This document shows, piece by piece, positions 1-5,890 of a stretch of 8,707 bases of DNA (position 1 is its first letter; each line of letters begins with the position of its first letter). Made by a program: the position numbers and the translations under genes. The stretch covers positions 1 through 8,707 of the forward strand of contig WFRL01000004.1 of assembly GCA_015486555.1 (NCBI GenBank), in the 5' to 3' direction. The stretch is from Candidatus Microgenomates bacterium (GTDB lineage Bacteria; Patescibacteriota; Microgenomatia; JAADGY01). The notes under the pieces were generated by a model. It worked only from the letters and a program-made list of their open reading frames with translations, was not told where the DNA came from and did no database searches.

Positions 1-33
1 ATCGGATCGTGGGTTCGAATCCCACCCCTTCCG
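1..33 (+). tRNA. 3' end of a tRNA, probably tRNA-Ser (partial)
   Basis: Only the last 33 bases are inside the window. A perfect 5-bp T stem (bases 9-13 with 21-25) encloses the canonical seven-base TTCGAAT loop. It is followed by the 3' acceptor strand (26-32, CCCTTCC) and the discriminator base G33. A G discriminator, and what looks like the end of a long variable arm before the T stem, fit tRNA-Ser. The anticodon is off the window, so the identity is inferred. The bases after G33 are CCT, so CCA is not encoded and must be added enzymatically. Confidence 0.85.
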
Positions 34-53
34 CCTTCGCCCCAGCTACGGCG
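32..53. repeat. Imperfect hairpin (REP-like or terminator-like) abutting the tRNA 3' end
   Basis: CGCC (32-35) pairs with GGCG (50-53). After a mismatch the stem continues with T37-A48, another mismatch, then GC (39-40) with GC (45-46), closing a four-base loop (41-44). The left arm starts inside the tRNA acceptor end. Similar GC-rich TTCGC/GCTTCGGCGG palindromes recur between genes in many bacterial genomes, as far as I recall, so this may be one copy of a dispersed repeat. There is no T-run after the stem, so a classical intrinsic terminator is not supported. It lies between the converging tRNA and acyltransferase genes. Confidence 0.4.
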
Positions 54-70
54 TGATAAACAACTCCTAC

Positions 71-1075
71 CTAATACCCTCTGATAATCATTCCTAAAAA
101 TGGTTCTTGGAGGAGGTAAAGGTAATAAGAAAAACGGCCAACTTGGAATAAAATAGTTTTAACTCCCTCAGTTAATCTCTTAATGAGAGCGTACCCTAAC
201 CAAACTCCAGCTAAAGCTAAAAGAAAGTCAGAAAAAACCCAACCTAAAGAGTAACTCTCTCCAACTAGACCAAGGATTAAAATAATTAGCCCCAAACCCC
301 ATTTCCGAGAAAACAAAGCCAAGATCTCTTCTGTTAAAACCATTCCTAAAACAAACTCAGCTAAACGGGCAGGAAAGTTCACCCACCAAAAAGTAGCTGA
401 ACCAGCCGCTCCAATGGGACCAAAAAATCCAGCCCTCCAAATGAGAAAACGATAAAGGAAGGTAAGTATCAAAGCTCCACTTAACAAACCTCGATTGTTA
501 TATTTCTTTTTAAACCAAAAGAGTAAAGGAAATAAGAGATAAAGCTGAACAATTACTCCAATAAACCACCAAGTTCCATCAAAGATAAACATATTTTTAT
601 TACCTAACCATCGGGGAAAAATCAATAGACTTTTCAGGTAATTCTCCAACGGATAAAAGGATAACCATTGGTGAAAAGTCAAGGAGCGATGAAAAATAAA
701 CAACCAAATCGCTCCGCTGCCTAAATGGACTAGTGGGTGGGCTAAAAAATAGGCTGGGTACAGCTTTTTAATTTGGTGCCACATTCCCTGATAAAGTAAT
801 CCAAGATTATCTATCTTGAGATGAAGGTATTTCTGAGTTAAACCATAACCACTGAGAACAAAGAAGATATTTACTCCCAGAAAACCAGGCCAAAGGCACA
901 AACTTAGAAAGTACTTCGGCCGGTTAAGAATTAAGGGGCTCAATTGATTCCACCAGTTAACTAACCCTTTACCAACTGGCAGAATGGCATTTTCTGTCCA
1001 GGCAGCTTGAAGGTGATAGGCGACTATTAAAAGGATAGCCAAACCTTTTAAGAAGGTTGTTTCCTTTCTACTCAT
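71..1075 (-). CDS. Acyltransferase family 3 integral membrane protein (OafA/YrhL-like)
   Basis: 334 residues from the ATG at 1075; a TTG at 1084 would add three residues and is less likely. The protein is hydrophobic throughout with about ten membrane segments. Family signs: an N-terminal RKETTFLKGLAILLIVAYH segment carrying the conserved His (residue 21), then VNIFFVLSGYGL (about 69-80), GTWWFIGVIVQLYLLFPLL (about 167-185) and a C-terminal FSYYLYLLQEPFL. Family members move acetyl or other acyl groups onto extracytoplasmic carbohydrates such as O-antigens, exopolysaccharides or peptidoglycan. The substrate here cannot be read from sequence. The usual His in the last motif (SYxxYLxH) is Gln, which is odd but away from the presumed catalytic His. 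It is last in the minus-strand run, its ATG overlaps the yvcK stop by 8 bases, and no good Shine-Dalgarno is seen, so translation is probably coupled to yvcK. Confidence 0.85.
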   Translation of the reverse strand: MSRKETTFLKGLAILLIVAYHLQAAWTENAILPVGKGLVNWWNQLSPLILNRPKYFLSLCLWPGFLGVNIFFVLSGYGLTQKYLHLKIDNLGLLYQGMWHQIKKLYPAYFLAHPLVHLGSGAIWLFIFHRSLTFHQWLSFYPLENYLKSLLIFPRWLGNKNMFIFDGTWWFIGVIVQLYLLFPLLFWFKKKYNNRGLLSGALILTFLYRFLIWRAGFFGPIGAAGSATFWWVNFPARLAEFVLGMVLTEEILALFSRKWGLGLIILILGLVGESYSLGWVFSDFLLALAGVWLGYALIKRLTEGVKTILFQVGRFSYYLYLLQEPFLGMIIRGY

Positions 1076-2054
1076 TTTCTTCAACGATCCCGCTAATAAC
1101 CATAGCTAATTTGAAGGGGTGGTGGCGGAGAAGACTTCTCTTAAGGGGATCAGCTGAAGACTTTTGATAACGTTTCTCATCTATTAAGGCGGCCCGAATT
1201 ACTCGTTTATCCTTACCCAAGTCATCTTCTACTGGACGCTCACCTTGCTGACGGTACCATTCTTTTACTTCCTGGCTTATAGGCTGACTATTAATAATAA
1301 TGTAGTCCAGCGGCCGCCCCAGGTACTTTTCCAAAGTTACTAAATGATCCTTAGCTGTCATTCCACCAGTTTGGCTTTTAAGGGTCATCAAATTCATAAT
1401 CATAATTAACCGAGCCTTCGTTTTAATTAAGGTTTCTTTAACCTTATCAATAACTAAATTAGCAATAGTGGAACCAAAGAGATCACCTGGCCCAAAGATA
1501 ATGTAATTGCTTTCCAAGATTACCTTTTTGGCCAAGGGACTAATCACAGCTGGTGGAGTAACCTCTAGTTTAACAATTCGTTCCCCTTCTTTTAATCCAT
1601 ACTCCTCCATCTGATGTTCAGAAATTATCCGCTGGCCGGAGGAGTAAGTAGCTACCAACTTAACTGGAGTCAATGAAATGGGGAAAACCTTCCCCTTTAA
1701 GTGAAAGATAGCATTAACAATCTCTAGGGCTTTAGTCTCTGAACCGTAGATATCACTAAGAGCAGTCAGAATTAAGTTCCCCAAATTATGCCCTTTAAGT
1801 CCTTTTCCTTTAGTAAAACGGTAAAGAAGCAAGCGGGTTAAATATCTATCCTTTTCTTCATCCGCTAAAGCGGCAATACATTGACGTAGATCACCTACAG
1901 GCAAAAAACCAAACTCATCCCGCAGACGGCCGGTTGAGCCACCATCATCACTAACTGTGACTAGGGCTGCTAACTCATAAGGTAACTTCTTCAACCCGGA
2001 GAGAGCAACAAAGGAACCAGTTCCGCCACCAACAATTGTTATTTTAACAGCCAT
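1068..2054 (-). CDS. yvcK: YvcK/CofD-like family protein (gluconeogenesis factor, UDP-sugar binding)
   Basis: 328 residues from the ATG at 2054. An upstream ATG at 2087 would add eleven residues but would overlap the preceding gene, and family members begin just before the glycine loop. Motifs in order: KITIVGGGTG (4-13), TVSDDGGSTGRLRDEFG (33-49), LPVGDLRQCIAAL (51-63), KGHNLGNLILTALSDI (87-102), FGPGDLFGSTIANL (187-200), then the C-terminal MNLMTLKSQTGGMTAKDH block (220-237). In Firmicutes and Actinobacteria, YvcK/CuvA binds UDP-GlcNAc-type nucleotide sugars and is needed for growth on gluconeogenic carbon sources and for envelope integrity. The phosphate-loop variant here (GDLFGSTIANL rather than the commoner GSLxTSxxPNL) departs at several positions. 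The usual neighbours rapZ and whiA are absent. AAAAGG directly abuts the ATG, too close for a good ribosome site, so coupling to the upstream IPT gene (stop 4 bases before) is likely. Confidence 0.93.
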   Translation of the reverse strand: MAVKITIVGGGTGSFVALSGLKKLPYELAALVTVSDDGGSTGRLRDEFGFLPVGDLRQCIAALADEEKDRYLTRLLLYRFTKGKGLKGHNLGNLILTALSDIYGSETKALEIVNAIFHLKGKVFPISLTPVKLVATYSSGQRIISEHQMEEYGLKEGERIVKLEVTPPAVISPLAKKVILESNYIIFGPGDLFGSTIANLVIDKVKETLIKTKARLIMIMNLMTLKSQTGGMTAKDHLVTLEKYLGRPLDYIIINSQPISQEVKEWYRQQGERPVEDDLGKDKRVIRAALIDEKRYQKSSADPLKRSLLRHHPFKLAMVISGIVEENE

Positions 2055-2058
2055 CCTT

Positions 2059-2742
2059 TTAAAAGCCAAACTCAGCCGGACTAACATAAAAAGGGATTAT
2101 CCGACCTTCCTTATCTATTAAAGCTACGGCTAAAGGAAGATGGTTAAGCTTAGTTTGAGATAGGAAAGCAGCTGAAGTAGCTATTTTATTACCTTTATCC
2201 AACCAAATATAAACATCCTCTACCCGTTTAAGACCTACTCCTTCTAACTTTAAAACAGGAGGCGAATACTTTAAATGCAATTTAGTTTTATAGTTATAAA
2301 TAGTTAAAGGGATACTCCAGCTTACTTGCCAAGGGCCGATGATTACTCTTACTAAACCCGAGCGGGCAGCTGCCGGTATACGGACAGCTATTTCTTTATC
2401 TTTCCACCTAAGGATGTCCGTCGGTGAAGCGGCTACTCCAGGAAAGATAATTCGGCTTTCCTTGGGGTTGTTGCCCAGATTTTTTCCTTGAATGAGAATA
2501 ACATCACCTGACTTGCCGACAAAAGGTATTAACTTGTCAATTTGGGGCGGTTGGGAGGGAATTGGACCATAAGTTTTGATTGGCCTAATTGGAGTAGGAT
2601 TAGGAGCAGCTGAGGAAGGCAATTTAGTTTGCTGTTGCACCAGCAGGATAGAGAGAGGAATAAGAAAAATAAAACCAATAACAAGAGAAAAAAGTAAAAA
2701 AGTTGTCAGGGGAATAGTATTAACTTTACGAATAAGGTTCAT
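2059..2742 (-). CDS. Membrane-anchored IPT/TIG-domain protein of unknown function
   Basis: 227 residues. A short basic N-terminus is followed by one strong hydrophobic segment (about 12-35), then a Pro/Ser-rich linker (about 41-66), so the rest should lie outside the membrane. Residues about 66-149 read as an IPT/TIG immunoglobulin-like domain: PQIDKLIPFVGKSGDVILIQGKNLG, then a strand-rich region ending VRVIIGPWQVSWSIPLTIYN. The GxxGDxxxIxGxNLG pattern is typical of the fold. The last 75 residues form a second small beta-rich region that I do not recognise. IPT/TIG domains usually mediate protein or carbohydrate contacts, so a surface or envelope adaptor is possible, but no enzyme motif is seen. 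The gene follows the protease gene by 8 bp. A GAAGGGG-like ribosome site lies 11 bases before the ATG, and a TAAAAT hexamer (2748-2753) is 5 bases before it. Confidence 0.75.
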   Translation of the reverse strand: MNLIRKVNTIPLTTFLLFSLVIGFIFLIPLSILLVQQQTKLPSSAAPNPTPIRPIKTYGPIPSQPPQIDKLIPFVGKSGDVILIQGKNLGNNPKESRIIFPGVAASPTDILRWKDKEIAVRIPAAARSGLVRVIIGPWQVSWSIPLTIYNYKTKLHLKYSPPVLKLEGVGLKRVEDVYIWLDKGNKIATSAAFLSQTKLNHLPLAVALIDKEGRIIPFYVSPAEFGF

Positions 2743-2750
2743 ACTTTATT

Positions 2751-3344
2751 TTACCCCTTCTCTTTAATAATAACCTGTTTATTCTGAGCATCAAGGATAA
2801 TAGCAAATCTATCTACCATTCCTTTGCGGCCAATTAGGGGTTGAGTAGCCGCCGCTTGGGTAAAAACAACTGGCAAGGTTACTTCCTTCTCCCCCATCTT
2901 CACTACCATGTCTCCTCTGTAAGCAAAGCTGGTTGTATTTCCATAACCAGTAAAGACTGTTCGAGGCATAAAAGCCAAATTATATCCCATAGCTACAGCC
3001 ATCTCTCGCGGTAAAGAAGAAACCACTGCACCAGTGTCTAACAAGAAATGAATCTTCTTATAACCACTTTTCGTTCTTACTTCCAAGTTAAGTTCCGGCT
3101 CACTTACTATCCCTATTCCCTGGAGCAAACTCAATTTATAAGGAGCAACATAAAGAATATCCTTACGAGAACTTAGGAGGCGACGAGAAATTAAATGGCT
3201 AATTAAAAAATAACTTATAAATGAGAAAAAGGCAAGGATAAAGACAAAAACACTTATCCTCATCAAGAAATCAAGATAATCTTTTGGACTAAGTTTGTCC
3301 TCTAGATGAATATAATTTTCACTTTCCTCTAAGTTACTCTCCAT
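2751..3344 (-). CDS. Membrane-anchored retropepsin-like aspartic protease
   Basis: 197 residues. An acidic N-terminal tail of about 25 residues precedes one membrane segment (about 30-52). The C-terminal 120 residues read as a single-lobe clan AA aspartic protease. The catalytic motif is HFLLDTGAVVSSLP with Asp103-Thr104-Gly105-Ala106. TGYGN (132-136) lies where a flap would be, and the second hydrophobic-hydrophobic-Gly signature is PLIGRKGM (169-176), followed by the closing strands FAIILDAQNKQVII. Single-lobe enzymes of this type must dimerise to build the two-Asp active site. The N-terminal tail is acidic and ISRR(LL) follows the helix; by the positive-inside rule this could place the C-terminus inside, so the side facing the substrate is uncertain. 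It is the first gene of the minus-strand run. The start is the ATG at 3344; no ribosome site is seen, but a promoter -10 ends 6 bases upstream, which suggests a leaderless mRNA. Confidence 0.8.
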   Translation of the reverse strand: MESNLEESENYIHLEDKLSPKDYLDFLMRISVFVFILAFFSFISYFLISHLISRRLLSSRKDILYVAPYKLSLLQGIGIVSEPELNLEVRTKSGYKKIHFLLDTGAVVSSLPREMAVAMGYNLAFMPRTVFTGYGNTTSFAYRGDMVVKMGEKEVTLPVVFTQAAATQPLIGRKGMVDRFAIILDAQNKQVIIKEKG

Positions 3345-3352
3345 ACTTTAAT

Positions 3353-3362
3353 ATTAGCTAAT
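3353..3362. promoter_or_regulatory. Perfect 10-bp palindrome between the divergent -10 boxes (operator candidate)
   Basis: ATTAGCTAAT is its own reverse complement and lies between, and partly over, the two divergent -10 elements (3351-3356 and 3367-3372). A dimeric regulator bound here would block both promoters. A 10-bp AT-rich palindrome can occur by chance, so this rests on position only. Confidence 0.3.
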
Positions 3363-3366
3363 GACG

Positions 3367-3372
3367 TATAAT
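3367..3372 (+). promoter_or_regulatory. -10 element of the DUF4446 gene promoter (leaderless)
   Basis: A perfect TATAAT sits 7 bases upstream of the ATG at 3380, so the expected start site falls on or next to the start codon. No ribosome site exists between them. No convincing -35 is present 16-18 bp upstream, which would fall around the protease start codon, so an activator or an unusually strong -10 may be needed. Confidence 0.6.
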
Positions 3373-3379
3373 AAGACAA

Positions 3380-3856
3380 ATGTTGTTAACAATAATTCTT
3401 ATTTTTCTTTTGGGTGAAGGGGTAACCTTAGGCTATCTTATTTGGAGATTCCGTTTTCTCCTCCCACCAGAAACTAAAGGATGGCTAGAAACACTCACCC
3501 AGCATCAGGAGGAATTAAAAGAGCTAACAAAAACACAGAAGAAAATATTAGTTGAGATGGAAAGACTCGAGTACCAATTAGAAGAAAGTTACCTTGTAAG
3601 CAGTATTGTCCGCTTTTCAGCTTTCTCTCAAATCGGAGCTAATCAAAGCTTTTCTCTCTGTTTACTTAATGATAATCAAAGCGGAGTTATCCTAACTAAT
3701 ATCTTTACTAACCAAGCTAGTCGTCTTTACTTAAAAAGAGTTAAAAAGGGCCAGCCGCAGATCCCTCTTAGCCCTGAGGAAAAAGAAGCTTTTCAAAAAG
3801 CAGTCCGCCAGCTCAAGTTAATTAAAATTAGCAGTAGACAGTTGAGTAAAATTTAG
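3380..3856 (+). CDS. DUF4446 family membrane-anchored protein
   Basis: 158 residues. An N-terminal hydrophobic helix (about 2-22) is followed by a charged, likely coiled-coil stretch (about 33-70, rich in Lys, Glu, Gln and Leu). The conserved globular part follows, with SSIVRFSAFSQIGANQSFSLCLLND (74-98), SGVILTNIFTNQASRLYLKRVKKG (101-124) and a terminal PLSPEEKEAFQKAV (129-142). This matches the DUF4446 pattern (VRFNAFxDxGGxxSFxLALLD..GVVLTSIxxRxxxRxYxKxxxxG..PLSxEE) as I know it. The molecular function of the family is unknown; it is common in Firmicutes and CPR genomes. The start is the ATG at 3380, predicted leaderless. The 3' end of the gene contains the promoter for the next gene, so the downstream genes need not depend on this one. 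Confidence 0.85.
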   Translation: MLLTIILIFLLGEGVTLGYLIWRFRFLLPPETKGWLETLTQHQEELKELTKTQKKILVEMERLEYQLEESYLVSSIVRFSAFSQIGANQSFSLCLLNDNQSGVILTNIFTNQASRLYLKRVKKGQPQIPLSPEEKEAFQKAVRQLKLIKISSRQLSKI

Positions 3857-3863
3857 GTACAAT
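3835..3863 (+). promoter_or_regulatory. Promoter of the DUF3048-secF operon (leaderless), inside the end of the DUF4446 gene
   Basis: TAGACA (3835-3840, 5 of 6 to TTGACA) and TACAAT (3858-3863, 5 of 6 to TATAAT) are exactly 17 bp apart, the best promoter in the window. The -10 ends 6 bases before the ATG at 3870, which again predicts a transcript starting at the AUG. The -35 lies within the last codons of the DUF4446 gene. Confidence 0.7.
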
Positions 3864-3869
3864 CTAATT

Positions 3870-5069
3870 ATGTCAAAAAAAGAATTAGGAATCTTAATAA
3901 TTGTAGCCTTAGCGGGAGCAATCTCAGGCGCTTTAAGCGGCCGGTTAGTCTTAGCCAAATTAAACAACAAAAACCAAACCCCCCTTATAGTTTCACCACC
4001 TTCTCCTCCACCAGCTGAAAAAGTAGCCTCAGAAACCGACGGCCCAAAGACAGAGGTCTGTCCCTTAAATGGCAGCTTACATACCAAAAAGGAAAAGGAA
4101 ATGTGGCAAAAAAGACGGCCGCTGTTCGTAATGATTGAGAATCACCAAGAGGCCAGGCCGGTAGCTGGGTTAAGTAATGCCGATATTATCTATGAGGCGG
4201 TAGCTGAGGGAGGAATTACTAGGTTTGGAGCTGTTTTCTACTGCTCCCAAGCCAAAGATATTAAAATTGCCCCAGTTCGCTCAGCTAGAGTATACTTTGT
4301 CCGCTGGGCAGCTGAGTATGGTCAAGAACCTGTTTATGTTCATGTTGGTGGAGCCCATTGTGATCCTCGAACAAAGGAAGGCTGTCTCAACGGAGCAAAA
4401 GCAGATGCCTTGGGTCTAATTAGGAAATTAGGTTGGCAAGGAACAAATGATCTTAATCAATTTTCTGTTGGTTTCCCAACTTTTTACCGGGATATAAACC
4501 GCCTAGGCCACCCTATTGCCATTGAACACACTATGACTACTTCTACCTATCGATTATGGAAATATTTAGCCGATAAGCGGCAGCTAACTAATGTCGATAA
4601 AGAAGGTACTCCCTGGGATGAAAATTTTCGTCCATGGAAATGGCAATCCGACTCAGATGTCAAGGAAGGTACTGTAAAAGAGATAAGCTATAGTTACTGG
4701 CCAGGTTATTCGGCTTATAACGAAAAATGGGTTTACCTAGGAGGACAGTATCAACGTTACAACGGAGGACAACTAAGTGTCGATTACAATACTAAAAAGC
4801 CACTTACCACTAAAAATTTGATTATTCTCTTTGCTCGAGAAAGTAAAGCTAATGACGGCTATCCAGGAAATGTCCATCTTGTTTATCAGAATGTCGGTAA
4901 AGGAAAGGCTTTAGTCTTTTATAAAGGCCGGGTCATTAAGGCTAATTGGAAGAAAAAGAGTATTGACTCCCGAACTATTTTTACTGACAATCAAGGCAAA
5001 GAAATAAAGTTCGTCACTGGTAAGATATGGATCTCAATGCTGCCCTCAGGGAACCAAGTTAACTACTAA
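3870..5069 (+). CDS. DUF3048 (YerB-like) exported, membrane-anchored protein
   Basis: 399 residues. The N-terminus has a Lys-rich start and a hydrophobic helix (about 6-29), then a Pro/Ser-rich linker (37-60). The DUF3048 core begins at RRPLFVMIENHQEARPVAGLSNADIIYEAVAEGGITRF (82-119) and continues with APVRSARVYFVRWAAEY (134-150) and VYVHVGGA (155-162). The C-terminal domain ends in VTGKIWISMLP (382-392). The helix lacks a lipobox Cys, unlike the lipoprotein YerB of Bacillus, so membrane anchoring is inferred. An insertion after VHVGGA carries C164 and C172; with C64 and C125 there are four Cys that could form disulfides outside the cell. The biochemical role of the family is not established. 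The start is the ATG at 3870, behind a strong leaderless-type promoter. It leads the run that ends in secD and secF. Confidence 0.9.
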   Translation: MSKKELGILIIVALAGAISGALSGRLVLAKLNNKNQTPLIVSPPSPPPAEKVASETDGPKTEVCPLNGSLHTKKEKEMWQKRRPLFVMIENHQEARPVAGLSNADIIYEAVAEGGITRFGAVFYCSQAKDIKIAPVRSARVYFVRWAAEYGQEPVYVHVGGAHCDPRTKEGCLNGAKADALGLIRKLGWQGTNDLNQFSVGFPTFYRDINRLGHPIAIEHTMTTSTYRLWKYLADKRQLTNVDKEGTPWDENFRPWKWQSDSDVKEGTVKEISYSYWPGYSAYNEKWVYLGGQYQRYNGGQLSVDYNTKKPLTTKNLIILFARESKANDGYPGNVHLVYQNVGKGKALVFYKGRVIKANWKKKSIDSRTIFTDNQGKEIKFVTGKIWISMLPSGNQVNY

Positions 5070-5073
5070 CCTT

Positions 5074-5673
5074 ATGAGGAAAAACTTTTTGGCTGATATC
5101 ATTACCTCAAAAACAAGAATTAAACTATTAGCTCTATTTTTTAACCATCCAGGGGAAAAGTTCTTTGTCCGTCAGATCACCCGCCAAATAAAGGACGAGA
5201 TTAATGCTGTTCGCCGTGAACTTCAACGTTTTGAAACGGCACATCTTTTAATTAAGGAACAACGAGGCAATCGTCTTTTTTATCAACTTAATCCTAGATA
5301 CTTTCTCTATGACCAACTCCAGTCAATAATGGGCAAAACCTCAGGTTTAGGCTACGATATTTGGCGGCGGCGGAAGCAACTGGGCCAATTGAAATTTGCT
5401 TTCATTTCCCGGCGTTTACTCAACAAAGCCCCTCACAACCCTCAGGCTATCGACATTGTTTTTATTGGCCGTTTAGTGATGACTGAGGTTAACCGCTTGA
5501 TTCAAGAGTACCAAGGACTGTACCAACAAGAGCTTAATTATACTGTTCTTACTCTTGAGGAGCTTAAGATATTAATTAAAAAGAGGGATTACTTCACCTT
5601 AAAGTTATTGGCTATCCCTCGAGTAATGATAGTTGGTAAAGAAAAGGAGTTAACTAATGCCCTCTCCAGCTAA
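5074..5673 (+). CDS. Winged-helix regulator with a degenerate nucleotidyltransferase-like domain
   Basis: 199 residues. Residues about 3-75 form an ArsR/MarR-like winged helix: ITSKTRIKLLALFFNHPGEKFFVRQITRQIK, a recognition region NAVRRELQRFETAHLL, and a wing IKEQRGNRLFYQLN. After a basic linker (WRRRKQ), residues about 106-190 resemble the nucleotidyltransferase domain often fused to such regulators in archaea and CPR bacteria: AIDIVFIGR, YTVLTLEELKILIKKRDYFTLKLLAIPRVMIVG. The catalytic GS...SDxD signature of active enzymes is absent and only AIDIVFIG remains, so this half is probably catalytically dead and may bind a ligand or partner. The gene starts 4 bases after the DUF3048 stop with no visible ribosome site, so translational reinitiation is likely. 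It overlaps the next gene by 17 bases. Targets are unknown; the nearby overlapping promoters and its own operon are candidates. Confidence 0.75.
   Translation: MRKNFLADIITSKTRIKLLALFFNHPGEKFFVRQITRQIKDEINAVRRELQRFETAHLLIKEQRGNRLFYQLNPRYFLYDQLQSIMGKTSGLGYDIWRRRKQLGQLKFAFISRRLLNKAPHNPQAIDIVFIGRLVMTEVNRLIQEYQGLYQQELNYTVLTLEELKILIKKRDYFTLKLLAIPRVMIVGKEKELTNALSS
5644..5649 (+). promoter_or_regulatory. Shine-Dalgarno site of the AbrB-like gene
   Basis: AAGGAG lies 7 bases before the ATG at 5657, within the end of the regulator gene. It supports that start and shows that this organism does use Shine-Dalgarno initiation inside operons, in contrast to the leaderless first genes. Confidence 0.8.
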
Positions 5674-5890
5674 TTTAAGGACTTCAGTTAAGCTGCTCAA
5701 GTGTGGAAATAGTTTAGTAGTTAGCGTTCCTGCTTCTATCATCTCTTTTCTTGGCTTAAAAGCTGGAGATAAAGCCAAAGTAAAATTAGACAGAGGAGCT
5801 AAAATAGTTTATAGTTTTAAGGTCCAACGACAACTAAACTTAATAAAAATTAAGAGTAAACGCCATCGCCAAACTTATGGAAAGAAATAA
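5657..5890 (+). CDS. Small AbrB/MazE/SpoVT-like DNA-binding protein
   Basis: 77 residues. Residues about 8-48 fit the swapped-hairpin AbrB fold: SVKLLKCGNSLVVSVPASII, then FLGLKAGDKAKVKLDRGAKI. The GNSLxVxVPxxxxxxLGLKxGDxxxV pattern is characteristic. The C-terminal 25 residues are strongly basic (KIKSKRHRQTYGKK) and may contact DNA. Members are either transition-state regulators or antitoxins. No toxin gene (MazF, PIN or similar) lies beside it, so a regulator is more likely than half of a toxin-antitoxin pair. The start is fixed by the AAGGAG site 7 bases upstream. It overlaps the regulator gene by 17 bases and secD by 14, so its translation is tied to secDF. Confidence 0.85.
   Translation: MPSPANLRTSVKLLKCGNSLVVSVPASIISFLGLKAGDKAKVKLDRGAKIVYSFKVQRQLNLIKIKSKRHRQTYGKK

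Larger units (their letters stand above)
3351..3379 (-). promoter_or_regulatory. Promoter of the minus-strand protease-yvcK run (leaderless)
   Basis: On the minus strand, TTGTCT (3379-3374, 4 of 6 to TTGACA) and TAATAT (3356-3351) are 17 bp apart. Six bases then separate the -10 from the ATG at 3344. Transcription starting the usual 6-7 bases after the -10 would begin at or beside the A of the start codon. This overlaps the plus-strand promoter in the same 35-bp gap. Confidence 0.6.

Noticed and set aside
2748..2753. TAAAAT as a further leaderless promoter for the IPT gene
   Set aside because: It is 5 bases from the ATG but has no -35, the upstream gene ends only 8 bp away, and a GAAGGGG ribosome-site candidate is present, so operon translation is the simpler reading.
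2576..2767. 63-residue plus-strand ORF
   Set aside because: It lies antisense to the N-terminal half of the IPT gene, is low in complexity, has no motif and no ribosome site.
3818..4087. 89-residue minus-strand ORF
   Set aside because: It is antisense to the DUF4446 end and the DUF3048 start; no domain is recognisable and it would cross a good plus-strand promoter.
4225..4419. 64-residue plus-strand ORF in another frame of the DUF3048 gene
   Set aside because: It is a frame shadow of a well-conserved domain, with no ribosome site.
5657..5890. AbrB-like gene as an antitoxin of a toxin-antitoxin pair
   Set aside because: No toxin-like gene adjoins it; the neighbours are a regulator and secD.
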